Origin: Longitalea luteola
GTDB lineage: Bacteria; Bacteroidota; Bacteroidia; Chitinophagales; Chitinophagaceae
Reading direction: 5' to 3'
Length of the DNA stretch: 64,000 nt
Assembly: GCF_017356035.1 (NCBI RefSeq)
Contig: NZ_JAFIQX010000011.1
Coordinates: 124,001-188,000 of the forward strand
Part shown: one piece after another, positions 1-9,231 of the stretch
How the letters are laid out: each line of letters starts with the position of its first letter
How positions within the stretch are numbered: the stretch's first letter is position 1
The notes under the pieces: generated by a model
What the model was told of the DNA's origin: nothing
The model's input: the letters and a program-made list of their open reading frames with translations, nothing else
Database searches by the model: none
Translations under genes and position numbers: made by a program

Positions 1-1
1 G

Positions 2-1165
2 AAAGCCACTATAAAAAAGGTCTGTATAAAGAACCCCGGGAAAAAACGCAATGCGCCAGATGCATTGTTTACGACCAATAAAGATGAGTTGCTCAATGAT
101 CCTGAGATCAATGTGATCGTAGAAGTGATCAACGAATCAGAACCTGCCTTCGAGATCGTTTCTACCGCATTAAAGAATGGTAAAGACGTGGTGAGCGCCA
201 GCAAAAAAATGATTGCCGAGCATTTACCCGAATTACTGGGTTTACAAAAACTCACCGAGCGCTCCTTCCTGTATGAGTCTGCTGCCTGCGCCTCCATCCC
301 GGTTATCCGCAATCTGGAAGAATACTACGACAACGATCTTTTACATTCCATCAAAGCCATTGTTAACGGCTCCACCAACTTCATTCTTACCAAAATGTTT
401 GAAGACAAGCTGGATTTTCAACAGGCGCTGTTACTGGCGCAGCAGCTGGGTTTTGCTGAAAGCGACCCCACACTCGATGTGGAAGGCTTTGATGCTGCCA
501 ATAAATGGAATTTCCTGCTCACCCATGCTTATGGTATTGTAGTGGCGCCAGATGCCGTGGTATTTAACGGCATTCAAAACATTCATCAAAACGACGCCCT
601 GGTTGCTACTGAAAAGCATTACGATATTAAACTGGTTGCCCAGGCAAAGAAACTCGAGAATGGAAAAGTAGCTGCTTTTGTACTGCCGCAGTTCGTTAAA
701 CACGATGATCACCTGGCTTTTGTAAAGAATGAATACAATGGTGTTGTGATTGAAAGTGGTTTCGCCGATAAACAATTCTTTTATGGCAAAGGCGCCGGCA
801 GCTTCCCTACCGCTTCTGCCGTTTTAAGCGACCTTTCTGCCCTGCGTTACCAATATAAATATGAGTACAAGAAATTGTACCACCACACTCCCAACGAGCT
901 CACCAATGATTTTTATGTGCGGGTGTACGTGAGCTTCGACGACTGGAAATACATTCCAAAAGAGAAATTCGAATGGATCGAAGAGTGGCATGCCGAAAGC
1001 GATCGTAAATACCTGGTTGGTGTGCTTCACTTTAATGAGCTGGCTCAAAACAGCTGGTGGCGTGAGAACAAAACTTCACTGATCCTTTCTCCTGAAGCCG
1101 TTATCGAAGATGTGGAAGTGCGTAAACTGAAAAAGAAAAGCCTCGAACTGGCCGGCATCATTTAA
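2..1165 (+). CDS. Homoserine dehydrogenase, 5'-truncated by window edge
   Basis: NAD(P)-dependent reduction of aspartate semialdehyde to homoserine, the branch step to Thr and Met. The frame is open from base 2, giving 387 visible residues. The N-terminal dinucleotide-binding GxGxxG strand lies outside the window, so the true start is not visible; the in-frame TTG at 65 is not the start. Family landmarks are present: EVINESEPA, the VVSASKKMIAEH segment, the IVNGSTNFILTKM strand and the catalytic-domain motif FAESDPTLDVEGFDAANK. The C-terminal ~100 residues after the catalytic domain could be a small regulatory region, but I do not recognise it. It converges on thrC. Since thrA in this window also carries a homoserine dehydrogenase domain, this is a second, monofunctional isozyme; a methionine-branch role is plausible but cannot be tested here. 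Confidence 0.93.
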   Translation, partial: KATIKKVCIKNPGKKRNAPDALFTTNKDELLNDPEINVIVEVINESEPAFEIVSTALKNGKDVVSASKKMIAEHLPELLGLQKLTERSFLYESAACASIPVIRNLEEYYDNDLLHSIKAIVNGSTNFILTKMFEDKLDFQQALLLAQQLGFAESDPTLDVEGFDAANKWNFLLTHAYGIVVAPDAVVFNGIQNIHQNDALVATEKHYDIKLVAQAKKLENGKVAAFVLPQFVKHDDHLAFVKNEYNGVVIESGFADKQFFYGKGAGSFPTASAVLSDLSALRYQYKYEYKKLYHHTPNELTNDFYVRVYVSFDDWKYIPKEKFEWIEEWHAESDRKYLVGVLHFNELAQNSWWRENKTSLILSPEAVIEDVEVRKLKKKSLELAGII

Positions 1166-1178
1166 TTAAGTAAAAACC

Positions 1179-1210
1179 AAGAGGATGTTTTCATTGAGGC
1201 ATCCTCTTTT
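1179..1210 (+). terminator. Intrinsic terminator after homoserine dehydrogenase
   Basis: A 9-bp perfect stem, AAGAGGATG (1179-1187) with CATCCTCTT (1200-1208), is followed by TTTTGTTTT. It begins 13 nt after the stop codon. An A tract on the left side could also stop transcription from the right. Confidence 0.85.
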
Positions 1211-1240
1211 GTTTTCATCAGTATATTTACTTTGTGTAGT

Positions 1241-1291
1241 AAAAAAAGAAGCACGAGATATGAAATTCGCGAGCTTCCTACTTCGTGCTTC
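1241..1291 (-). terminator. Intrinsic terminator of thrC
   Basis: Stem GAAGCACGA (1248-1256) with TCGTGCTTC (1283-1291), 9 bp perfect. On the minus strand it is followed by a run of seven T (A tract 1241-1247). It lies just after the thrC stop at 1307. The right arm lies in three heptamers of the ACTTCGT family (1280-1300), the same family seen at 48711-48731. Confidence 0.8.
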
Positions 1292-1306
1292 GTACTTCTA
1301 TGACAA

Positions 1307-2608
1307 CTAATATTTCTTCAGCAACGTTTCTTTCAATGCATTATAATCCGGTGCTATCAATGTACTTTGCTTCGTAAGTTTAAGCTGCTCCTCGATGGCT
1401 GCAGGTACCGACACCTGTTCGCCTATAACAGGCTCTACCACATCATAAAACTTTACAGGATGTGCTGTTTCGAGGAACATGCCTTTTGCACCTGCATGCT
1501 GTTGTAAATAACGTTCCAGCGCCAGGTAACCAACCGCGCCGTGCGGATCCGGCAGGTACTTGTATTGCTGATACACTTCTTTCATCACCTTTCTCGTTTC
1601 ATCATCAGAAATGCTGTAGCCGGTCAATACTTTACGCAGATCACCCAATTGGTTATGGAACAGCTCCAGGATCCGTACAAAATTGCTGGGGTTGCCAACA
1701 TCCATGGCATTGGAAATGGTAGCAATGGCTTTTTTCGGCTGATATTCGCCATTAGCCAGAAAGGAAGGCACTACCGCATTGGCATTGCAGGCAGCAATAA
1801 AATGTTTAACCGGCAAACCAGCAACATGTGCCAACAAGCCCGCACAGATATTTCCAAAGTTTCCGCTGGGCACCGATATCACCGGCGCATTTGCCTTATC
1901 GGCCCATTGCTTCCAGGCAAATACATAATAGAACTGCTGGGGCAACCAACGGGCTACATTTATGGAATTGGCCGATGTGAGGAAAATCTTTTTGTTCAGC
2001 GCTTCGTCGGCAAATGCCTGTTTCACCATTTGCTGGCAGTCATCGAAAGTACCGGTCACTTCCAGCGCATGAATGTTCTTACCTAATGTGGTCAACTGTT
2101 TTTCCTGAACTGAGCTCACTTTACCTGAAGGATACAGGATCACCACTTCAACACCCGGCACATCGTAAAACCCGTGGGCAACTGCGCCGCCGGTATCGCC
2201 GGAAGTAGCCACCAGCACCACTACTTTTTCACTGCGCTCGTGCGCAAAATAACCCAGGCACCGGCTCATAAAGCGGGCTCCCACGTCCTTAAAGGCCAGG
2301 GTGGGTCCATGAAAAAGCTCCAGGGAAAATATGCGGTCATTTACCGGCACCAATGGTATGGGAAAGTTGATGGTCTCTTTTACGATGCCGTGTAATGCAC
2401 CATCGGGTATGGTGCCGCCAACATATGGCTGTATAAGCCGGAATGCGATCTCTTCATTGCTATACTCCCAGATCTTCTCAAAAAAAGACGACTCATGTAC
2501 CGGAATGTTTTCAGGGAAATACAACCCCTTATCAGGTGCCTGTCCTTTGATGGTCGCTTCCTTGAAATCTACATCGGGAGATTGTTTATTTAGACTGTAA
2601 TACCTCAT
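1307..2608 (-). CDS. thrC: Threonine synthase
   Basis: PLP-dependent conversion of O-phosphohomoserine to threonine, the last step of the pathway. 433 residues, the normal length of the longer ThrC class. The N-terminus MRYYSLN is typical of the family. The PLP-lysine motif is in HGPTLAFKDVGARFM (about residues 99-113), and the phosphate-binding glycine region is in VPSGNFGNI near the middle. It is the last gene of thrABC; a gap of about 120 bp to thrB holds an octamer array (2618-2649). The terminator is at 1241-1291. A single ATG start fits. Confidence 0.96.
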   Translation of the reverse strand: MRYYSLNKQSPDVDFKEATIKGQAPDKGLYFPENIPVHESSFFEKIWEYSNEEIAFRLIQPYVGGTIPDGALHGIVKETINFPIPLVPVNDRIFSLELFHGPTLAFKDVGARFMSRCLGYFAHERSEKVVVLVATSGDTGGAVAHGFYDVPGVEVVILYPSGKVSSVQEKQLTTLGKNIHALEVTGTFDDCQQMVKQAFADEALNKKIFLTSANSINVARWLPQQFYYVFAWKQWADKANAPVISVPSGNFGNICAGLLAHVAGLPVKHFIAACNANAVVPSFLANGEYQPKKAIATISNAMDVGNPSNFVRILELFHNQLGDLRKVLTGYSISDDETRKVMKEVYQQYKYLPDPHGAVGYLALERYLQQHAGAKGMFLETAHPVKFYDVVEPVIGEQVSVPAAIEEQLKLTKQSTLIAPDYNALKETLLKKY

Positions 2609-2617
2609 TGGTCAATT

Positions 2618-2740
2618 TGATAATGTGATAATTTGCTAATATGCTAATGAAAATACAAACTGATATCACTGTGCTGATATCCGGTTTTGGGTGTTGCCCT
2701 TCCATTATCACATCAGCACATTAGCTAATTAGCTAATTAC
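2618..2740. repeat. Two octamer arrays between thrB and thrC
   Basis: Array 1 (2618-2649) reads TGATAATG, TGATAATT, TGCTAATA, TGCTAATG. Array 2 (2704-2740) reads ATTATCAC, ATCAGCAC, ATTAGCTA, ATTAGCTA. Array 2 runs into the last codons of thrB and supplies its stop codon. The same octamer family recurs at 21084-21120 and 38118-38200. Confidence 0.8.
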
Positions 2741-3697
2741 TTTCGCTCCGTTATAATTAATATTGGTCACGTACGTTTTAAATTCTATGCCCAGCCGGGT
2801 ATATACATCGATCATAATATTTTCAACACCTTTTGCCACAGCTTCCTCTTTGCTCAACATAAAAACAGAAGGACCCGAACCGGAAATTCCACCGCCTAAA
2901 GCACCGGCTTCTTTGCTGCGCTTTTTCACATCATCAAAACCGGGAATGAGTATGCTGCGTACCGGTTCAATGATCACATCTTCCAGTGAACGGCCGATCA
3001 GGGCATAATCGTTCTTCATAAATCCGGCTACCAACCCCGCAATATTGCCCCATTGTTTGATCGCCGCTTTTAACTGTACTTCTTTCCGCAATATCTGCCG
3101 GGCATCGGACGTACGCACTTCGATCTGCGGATGCACCACGGTCACATACATGGGCGGCGCTGTGAGCTGTACGATATCCAAAGGAAAAATAGAGCGGATA
3201 AGCGTAATGCCGCCATAGATACAGGGTGCAATGTTATCGGCATGTTTTACTCCCGATGCCACTTTTTCCCCGTTCATGGCAAATCGTACCAGATCTTCCC
3301 GGCTGAAAGGATTTCCCAGCAGATGATTGGCAGCAACTACCGCGCCGGCCGAACTGGCGGCACTGGACCCCAGGCCACTGCCGGGTTTGATGCGTTTATC
3401 AATGATCACTTCAAAACCAACTTTCTCTTTCCATTCTTCCATTAGCGCCAGTAAGGAAGCGCCGGCTACGTTCTTCTCCGGTTCTACCGGTAAGTCATAA
3501 CCGTCTGCATGCTGTATAACAATACCCGGTTGTTCCTGCAACCGTACGGTCATTACATCCTGCGGTTGTTGCAACGCCATTCCCAACACATCAAATCCAC
3601 AAACCAGATTGGCCACGGTTGCCGGTGCAAAGACCTGTACCTCGCGGACCGCCGAAGAGGAGTTGTTTCCTACGGGTTCGACTATTTTATTTGTCAT
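2729..3697 (-). CDS. thrB: Homoserine kinase
   Basis: GHMP-family kinase that phosphorylates homoserine for threonine synthase. 322 residues, usual length. The ATP-binding GHMP loop is in KPGSGLGSSAASSAG (about residues 105-120). The C-terminal GHMP motif appears as GALGGGISGSGPSVFML. It lies 54 bp downstream of thrA and upstream of thrC in the classic order. The start MTNKIVEP leaves about 15 extra residues before the conserved REVQVFAPATVANL strand; the later part is the family core. The last codons (Val-Ile-Ser-stop) are made of the octamer repeat, so the extreme C-terminus may have been reshaped by it. Confidence 0.95.
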   Translation of the reverse strand: MTNKIVEPVGNNSSSAVREVQVFAPATVANLVCGFDVLGMALQQPQDVMTVRLQEQPGIVIQHADGYDLPVEPEKNVAGASLLALMEEWKEKVGFEVIIDKRIKPGSGLGSSAASSAGAVVAANHLLGNPFSREDLVRFAMNGEKVASGVKHADNIAPCIYGGITLIRSIFPLDIVQLTAPPMYVTVVHPQIEVRTSDARQILRKEVQLKAAIKQWGNIAGLVAGFMKNDYALIGRSLEDVIIEPVRSILIPGFDDVKKRSKEAGALGGGISGSGPSVFMLSKEEAVAKGVENIMIDVYTRLGIEFKTYVTNINYNGAKVIS

Positions 3698-3751
3698 TTA
3701 ATATCTTTTGACATGTTTGAATCATTTGGCTGTCTGATTATTACATTGGCA

Positions 3752-6202
3752 TTAGTGTGCTGCCCGAATAATATCGGCAAACACACCCGATGCAGTTACT
3801 TCGGCGCCAGCACCGGCTCCTTTTACCACCAACGGCTGATCGGGATAACGGTTGGTATAGAACAACACCACATTATCCTTGCCATACAAGTGGTAGAAGT
3901 CTGACTGCGAATCTACATGCTGCAAACCAACGGAGGCTTTACCACCCTCATATTTTGCAACAAACTTCAGTTTCTTTCCTGCCGCAGCTGCCTGCTGGTA
4001 TATTTCCTTAAAATGTTTTTCCTGCTTCTCCATTTCCTTATAAAAATCATCCACACTGCCAACCATACACGAAGCGGGCATAAAGCTGTTATTGGTAATG
4101 TCTTCCATTTCCAGGTGCTCGCCGGCTTCCCTGGCCAGGATCATGATCTTTCGCATAACATCGGTTCCGCTCAGGTCTAAACGCGGATCCGGCTCGGTGT
4201 AGCCTTCATCCTGCGCCTGTTTTACCACCTGGGCAAAACTCCTGGTGCCATCATAATTATTGAACACAAAGTTCAGGGTGCCGCTAAGCACTGCTTCGAT
4301 GCGGGTAACCACATCGCCGCTGCGCATGAGATCATTCAGGGTGCCTATCACCGGTAATCCTGCTCCCACATTTGTTTCAAACAAAAAGAAAGCATTGTAT
4401 TCACGGGCCAGGTCCTTCAGCTTCTTATAATACACATAGGCCGAAGAGCAGGCTACTTTATTACAGGCGACCACCGAAATACTTTTTGCCAGCAGCTGAT
4501 CGTATACCTGCGCCACCATTTCATTGGCAGTAACATCTACAAACACCGAGTTACGCAGGTTCTTCGAACGTACTGTTTCTACAAATTTGCCCAGGTCGCT
4601 GGTTTCGCCATGCTGCAACTGCTCGCGCCAGTTATCCAGTTCAATACCTTCATCACTGAATACCATTTTCTTGCTGTTGGCCATACCTACGATGCGCACC
4701 TGCAAGCGCATATTTTGCTGCAAGTACTGCTGCTGCTGTTTCAACTGGGCCAGCAGTTTACCGCCCACATTGCCCGTACCGGCCACAAACAGGTTAATTT
4801 GTTTATAGGTAGTTTCAAAAAAATCTTCGTGTAATACGTTGATGGCTTTTTTTACGTCAGTAGCTGCGATCACGGCTGAGATATTTCTTTCTGATGAACC
4901 TTGTGCAATAGCGCGTACATTCACCCCGTTGCGGCCAATGGCGCCAAACATTTTTCCGCTGATACCCGGGTGGCTTTTCATGTTATCCCCTACCAGGGCA
5001 ACAATGGCCAGGCCTTTTTCAACCCGTAAAGGTTCAACGCGGCCCATTTCTATTTCATAAGCAAATGTTTTGTCTACAGCCAGCTTTGCTTTATCAGCAA
5101 GGGCTTCGTCGATACCTACACAAATAGAATGCTCAGACGATCCCTGCGTAATGAGGATCACATTGATGAAGTCGTTCGCCAGGGATTCAAATAACCGGCG
5201 GGAGAAACCTGGAATGCCTACCATGCCGCTTCCTTCCAGGCTCAGCAAAGCAATTTTATTGATGCTGGAAATACCGCGGATATTATTGCCGTTCTTATGT
5301 ACATCGTTTTCTATCAGTGTGCCATGATCTTCCGGAGCAAAAGTGTTCTTGATCCATACCGGAATGTTTTTACTCATTACAGGCTGGATGGTAGGCGGAT
5401 AAATTACTTTGGCGCCGAAATGCGACAGCTCCATGGCTTCCTGGTAAGATATATTGGGTAAGATGCGGGCATTGGGCACGAGCCGTGGATCGGCAGTCAT
5501 CATACCGCTCACATCAGTCCATATTTCGAGGGTTTGTGCATTCACTGCACCGGCAATAATGGCGGCCGTATAATCGCTGCCGCCGCGGCCCAAAGTAGTA
5601 GTATTGCCTTTGGCATCGGCAGCTACGAAGCCTGGTACGATAAATAAACGGGCAACAGCGGCTGAAAAGAAATCACTGCAAAGCGAATTGGTAATGGAGA
5701 AGTCTACTGACGCACTTCCGTAATTGGAATCGGTGCGAATGATCTCGCGGGAGTCGACCCAGCTGTTCTCAACACCCTGGGCATTTAAACGGGCGGCAAT
5801 TATTTTAGAGGAAAGCAATTCGCCAAAACTTACAATGCGGTCTTTGGTGCGGGCGCTTAATTCGCCCAGTAAGAACACGCCATTACAAATATCTTCAATT
5901 TCATTACAGCGTTGCTTTACCCAGCTTAATACACTGCTTTGCTGGGTTACTGGTATCAGCGCTTTTACCGCTTCCAGGTGGCGTTGTTCCACTTTTTGTA
6001 ACAGCTCTTTATAACTTTCATCGCCTGCAGCAGCCATACCACCACTTTGCAATAATACATCCGTCACTCCACCTAACGCTGATACTACAACAATCGTTTT
6101 ACCTTGTGGCAAACGTACCAAAGCCTGTTGAACAATGCTGCTGACCTTATTCATGTTCTCGGCATTTGCTACTGAAGTACCGCCGAACTTTAAAACCTGC
6201 AT
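3752..6202 (-). CDS. thrA: Bifunctional aspartokinase / homoserine dehydrogenase
   Basis: First and third steps of the aspartate pathway on one chain of 816 residues, the standard ThrA length. Aspartokinase domain about residues 1-290: KFGGTSVANAENM at the N-terminus, GRGGSDYTAA near 206-215 and WTDVSGMMTADPR near 228-240. Two ACT-like regulatory segments follow, around 315-460. The homoserine dehydrogenase domain covers about 465-816, with the nucleotide loop GTGNVGG at 475-481, the AVLSGTLNFVFN strand and YTEPDPRLDLSGTDVMRK in the active site. First gene of thrABC. A Thr-rich leader ORF lies 117 nt upstream of the start codon, which suggests control by threonyl-tRNA charging. Confidence 0.97.
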   Translation of the reverse strand: MQVLKFGGTSVANAENMNKVSSIVQQALVRLPQGKTIVVVSALGGVTDVLLQSGGMAAAGDESYKELLQKVEQRHLEAVKALIPVTQQSSVLSWVKQRCNEIEDICNGVFLLGELSARTKDRIVSFGELLSSKIIAARLNAQGVENSWVDSREIIRTDSNYGSASVDFSITNSLCSDFFSAAVARLFIVPGFVAADAKGNTTTLGRGGSDYTAAIIAGAVNAQTLEIWTDVSGMMTADPRLVPNARILPNISYQEAMELSHFGAKVIYPPTIQPVMSKNIPVWIKNTFAPEDHGTLIENDVHKNGNNIRGISSINKIALLSLEGSGMVGIPGFSRRLFESLANDFINVILITQGSSEHSICVGIDEALADKAKLAVDKTFAYEIEMGRVEPLRVEKGLAIVALVGDNMKSHPGISGKMFGAIGRNGVNVRAIAQGSSERNISAVIAATDVKKAINVLHEDFFETTYKQINLFVAGTGNVGGKLLAQLKQQQQYLQQNMRLQVRIVGMANSKKMVFSDEGIELDNWREQLQHGETSDLGKFVETVRSKNLRNSVFVDVTANEMVAQVYDQLLAKSISVVACNKVACSSAYVYYKKLKDLAREYNAFFLFETNVGAGLPVIGTLNDLMRSGDVVTRIEAVLSGTLNFVFNNYDGTRSFAQVVKQAQDEGYTEPDPRLDLSGTDVMRKIMILAREAGEHLEMEDITNNSFMPASCMVGSVDDFYKEMEKQEKHFKEIYQQAAAAGKKLKFVAKYEGGKASVGLQHVDSQSDFYHLYGKDNVVLFYTNRYPDQPLVVKGAGAGAEVTASGVFADIIRAAH

Positions 6203-6258
6203 AACCTGAAATTAAATTGATTTGAAATTAGTTGAATAACGCGATGCTTTCTCGATCT

Positions 6259-6277
6259 TATTTCCCGCTCCGCGGGA
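6259..6277. repeat. Small GC palindrome in the thr leader
   Basis: TCCCGC-TCC-GCGGGA is a 6-bp stem with a 3-nt loop. A near copy, TCCCGC-TCT-GCGGGA, lies at about 38149-38163. No U tract follows on either strand, so I read it as a dispersed palindrome and not as the attenuator. Confidence 0.6.
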
Positions 6278-6315
6278 TGAAGGTAGGTAAAACCCCAGTT
6301 GGTAATATGGATATG

Positions 6316-6336
6316 TACAACCCTTAACGGGTTGTT
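6316..6336 (-). promoter_or_regulatory. Hairpin overlapping the Thr-leader stop codon
   Basis: On the minus strand ACAACCC and GGGTTGT form a 7-bp perfect stem around a GTTAA loop. The left arm is made of the last Thr-Thr codons and the loop holds the leader stop codon. A ribosome finishing or stalling on the Thr codons would open it, so it can act as a switch. I see no U tract after it, so the way it would affect thrA (termination or translation) is open. Confidence 0.5.
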
Positions 6337-6407
6337 GTAATAGTGGTAGTTGTAGCTGTGGAAGCTACTGTGCTGGATGAAAGAATAATATGTTGAAATT
6401 GTACCAC
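6324..6407 (-). CDS. thrL: Thr-rich leader peptide upstream of thrA (candidate)
   Basis: A 27-codon ORF read from GTG at 6407 to TAA at 6324. It holds nine Thr codons, eight of them in the last eleven positions, ending T-A-T-T-T-T-I-T-T-T-R-stop, and several Ile codons. No in-frame ATG exists, so the GTG start is the weak point; the frame itself is open further upstream. The GTG lies about 13 nt after the start site expected from the -7 box at 6426-6433, the same spacing as in the ilv leader here. The proteobacterial thr operon uses the same logic with Thr and Ile codons. Too short for standard gene callers. Confidence 0.6.
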   Translation of the reverse strand: MVQFQHIILSSSTVASTATTTTITTTR

Positions 6408-6425
6408 TTTGTATTTTGATATAAC

Positions 6426-6433
6426 CAAAGATA
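6426..6433 (-). promoter_or_regulatory. Bacteroidota -7 box for thrL-thrABC
   Basis: TATCTTTG on the minus strand matches TAnnTTTG. The expected start of transcription is near 6420, which places the Thr-rich leader at the very 5' end of the mRNA. I see no clear -33 TTTG. Confidence 0.5.
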
Positions 6434-6617
6434 AGACCAAAAGTCTATAACATTTGTTAGTTTTTAGTTTTTTTTGGCCCCGCCCGGACTACAGCGCTTC
6501 GTATAACCCAGTAAATTCAAGGGTTTTGTGGCATTATCAAAAACAAATCAATGTAACGTGTTCCTATTTAATTTTTTCAACGTACTTTCATTCCCCGATT
6601 TCTGTTGCTGCTTGCTA

Positions 6618-6625
6618 TATTTTTG
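6618..6625 (+). promoter_or_regulatory. -7 box for ppc
   Basis: TATTTTTG matches TAnnTTTG and lies 26 nt before the ppc ATG, giving a short 5' untranslated region. The -33 element is not clear. Confidence 0.5.
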
Positions 6626-6651
6626 CATTAATGCCATAAACTCGAAATTAC

Positions 6652-9231
6652 ATGGATCACCAGTCATCAAGAGGACTGCAGCAATTTAAAAACTACGTAG
6701 GCATAAAATTTCAGCTCTACAACAGCCTGTTTACCTCGCTCCCATTTCACCGGATTGAAAAAACCGGCATCCTTCTGTCGTTGTTATTGAATAATTGTGA
6801 AGAAGGGTACAAAAAGAAGCAGAGCCCAACCCAGATCATTGAGGAATTTTTTGAGAAACATACATCCTACACCAATGAGCAGGATAAGCTCGACCTGTTG
6901 TTCCGCTTTATTCAATACGTTGAGCGGCAGGTAGTTTTATTCGATGCCCTTGAAGATGCTTCTTTCAAAGAGATCAACGACCTCAATGGCATTGGTACGC
7001 TGAAATACCTGGCCACTGATGTAATACAGGAAGGCAAACAGGAAGAACTGGCCAGGAAGCTGGAAGACTTCTCCATTCGGCTGGTGTTAACCGCCCACCC
7101 TACACAGTTCTACCCCGGTCCGGTTTTAGGTATTATCAATGACCTGTCGAAGGCGCTGGCAGAAAACAATGCCAACCAGATCAATATGTACCTGCAACAG
7201 CTGGGTAAAACACCTTTCTTCAAGAAACAAAAACCTACGCCATACGATGAGGCCATCAGCCTTATCTGGTACCTGGAAAATGTGTTCTACAATGCGGCAG
7301 GCCGCATCATCACTTTCCTGAATAACCAGTTCCCGCAAATGATCCCCGACACCAACCCGGTGATCACTATGGGTTTCTGGCCTGGTGGCGACCGCGATGG
7401 CAACCCGAACGTTACAGCCGATACTACCCTTAAAGTAGCCGATGCGCTGCGCGGCAGCATCATAAAATGTTATTACCTCGAAGTGCGCCGCCTGAAAAGA
7501 AGGCTCACTTTTAAAGGCATTGACACCATTCTGGCCGACCTGGAAAAACAGTTATACGAAAACATCTTCATCCCCGGCCAGCGCACCTTCTTAAGCAAAC
7601 AGGGTATCCTGGATGCTTTACAAAAAATAAGAGAAATACTGATCTACCAGCACAATGGACTGTTCCAGCACCTGGTAGACAGCCTGATTAATAAAGTGCA
7701 TGTATTTGGACTGCACTTCGCTTCACTCGATGTTCGCCAGGACAGCAGCGTTCACAACAAAGTACTGGAAGCTATTGCGGAAAAAACAGATATCCTTCCC
7801 CGTAACTACGCCGGGCTCTCTGACGAAGAAAAGAAAAAACTGCTTTCCAAAGCCAGCGGCGATATTGGCGGACATGTATTTGAAGAGGGTCTTGAAAAAG
7901 ATACCCTGCTTTCCATTAAAGCCATCAAGGAAATTCAACAATACAATGGCGTTGAAGGCTGCAGCCGCTATATCATCAGCCAGTGCAACAGTGCATTGAA
8001 CCTGCTGGAAGTATACGGACTGTTTAAACTGTGCGGCTGGAAAAATGAAGAGTTGACCATTGACATAGTGCCCCTGTTCGAAACCATCGACGACCTGCAG
8101 GAAGCAGCTGACATCATGCAGGAATTGTATGAGAATGAGACTTACCGCAAGCACCTACAAAAACGCAAAGACCGTCAAACGATCATGCTTGGTTTTTCTG
8201 ATGGTACCAAAGACGGTGGTTACCTGATGGCCAACTGGAGCATTTACAAAGCCAAGGAAAAGCTCACCAGCATCTCTGCCAAATACGGCATCGATGTGGT
8301 GTTCTTCGATGGCCGTGGTGGTCCTCCTGCCCGCGGTGGTGGCAAAACCCATAAGTTCTATGCGTCCATGGGCAAGAACATTTCCAATAAAGAAATTCAA
8401 TTGACCATCCAGGGTCAAACCGTAAGCTCCAACTTCGGCACCATTGATTCTGCCCAGTATAATATTGAGCAGTTATTAAATGCCGGTATATCGAATGATG
8501 TGTTTGCCGATAAGGACAAAACACTTACCAAAGAAGAAGAGGAAGTAATTGGCGAACTGGCCGCAGAAGGACTGAAAGCCTATAATGAATTAAAGAACAA
8601 TCCCGACTTTTTGAATTACCTGGCGCATGTGAGCCCATTGAAGTTCTACAGCCAAACCAATATCGGCAGCCGGCCTGCCAAGCGAGGTTCTTCATCGAAG
8701 CTGTCGTTGAAAGACCTGCGCGCCATTCCATTTGTAGGCGCCTGGAGCCAGTTAAAGCAAAACGTTACCGGTTATTATGGCGTGGGTACTGCGTTGCAGG
8801 CCATGGAGAAAAAAGGCAAACTGAACGAAATAAAGAAGGTGTACCGCCATTCGCTGTTTTTCAAAACGCTGATCGATAACTGCGAAATGGCTATGAAGAA
8901 ATGTTTCTTCCCGTTAACGGAGTACCTGGCACAGGATCCGCGCTACGGCGAGATCTGGAACATGATCTACAAAGAATATGAACTAACACAACGATATATT
9001 TTTCTCATCTCCGGCAAAAGCGAACTGATGGCCGATTACCCCGTTGATCAGCTGTCAATACAAATGCGCGAACGCATCGTATTACCGCTTACCACCATTC
9101 AGCAATTCGCTATGGCGCGTATCCGCCAGATGGAAGAACAAAATGCACCGCCACAGCATAAAGAGACTTTCGAGAAGCTGGTAATCCGCAGTTCGTTTGG
9201 AATTATCAATGCTGGAAGAAATTCAGCCTAG
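6652..9231 (+). CDS. ppc: Phosphoenolpyruvate carboxylase
   Basis: Carboxylates PEP to oxaloacetate, feeding aspartate-family synthesis and the TCA cycle. 859 residues, slightly shorter than the E. coli enzyme. Catalytic landmarks: LVLTAHPTQF with the essential His (about residues 144-153), GFWPGGDRDGNPNV (about 240-253), MLGFSDGTKDGGYL (about 508-521) and the glycine loop FFDGRGGPPARGGG (about 547-560). The C-terminus ends INAGRNSA where classical enzymes end in NTG, so the terminal residue that closes the active site differs in this lineage. It is transcribed alone; the stop is followed by an inverted heptamer array and a terminator at 9428-9456. Confidence 0.96.
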   Translation: MDHQSSRGLQQFKNYVGIKFQLYNSLFTSLPFHRIEKTGILLSLLLNNCEEGYKKKQSPTQIIEEFFEKHTSYTNEQDKLDLLFRFIQYVERQVVLFDALEDASFKEINDLNGIGTLKYLATDVIQEGKQEELARKLEDFSIRLVLTAHPTQFYPGPVLGIINDLSKALAENNANQINMYLQQLGKTPFFKKQKPTPYDEAISLIWYLENVFYNAAGRIITFLNNQFPQMIPDTNPVITMGFWPGGDRDGNPNVTADTTLKVADALRGSIIKCYYLEVRRLKRRLTFKGIDTILADLEKQLYENIFIPGQRTFLSKQGILDALQKIREILIYQHNGLFQHLVDSLINKVHVFGLHFASLDVRQDSSVHNKVLEAIAEKTDILPRNYAGLSDEEKKKLLSKASGDIGGHVFEEGLEKDTLLSIKAIKEIQQYNGVEGCSRYIISQCNSALNLLEVYGLFKLCGWKNEELTIDIVPLFETIDDLQEAADIMQELYENETYRKHLQKRKDRQTIMLGFSDGTKDGGYLMANWSIYKAKEKLTSISAKYGIDVVFFDGRGGPPARGGGKTHKFYASMGKNISNKEIQLTIQGQTVSSNFGTIDSAQYNIEQLLNAGISNDVFADKDKTLTKEEEEVIGELAAEGLKAYNELKNNPDFLNYLAHVSPLKFYSQTNIGSRPAKRGSSSKLSLKDLRAIPFVGAWSQLKQNVTGYYGVGTALQAMEKKGKLNEIKKVYRHSLFFKTLIDNCEMAMKKCFFPLTEYLAQDPRYGEIWNMIYKEYELTQRYIFLISGKSELMADYPVDQLSIQMRERIVLPLTTIQQFAMARIRQMEEQNAPPQHKETFEKLVIRSSFGIINAGRNSA

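Noticed and set aside
6259-6277. TCCCGC hairpin as the thr attenuator
   Set aside because: No U tract on the coding strand, and the same palindrome occurs at 38149 without a leader.
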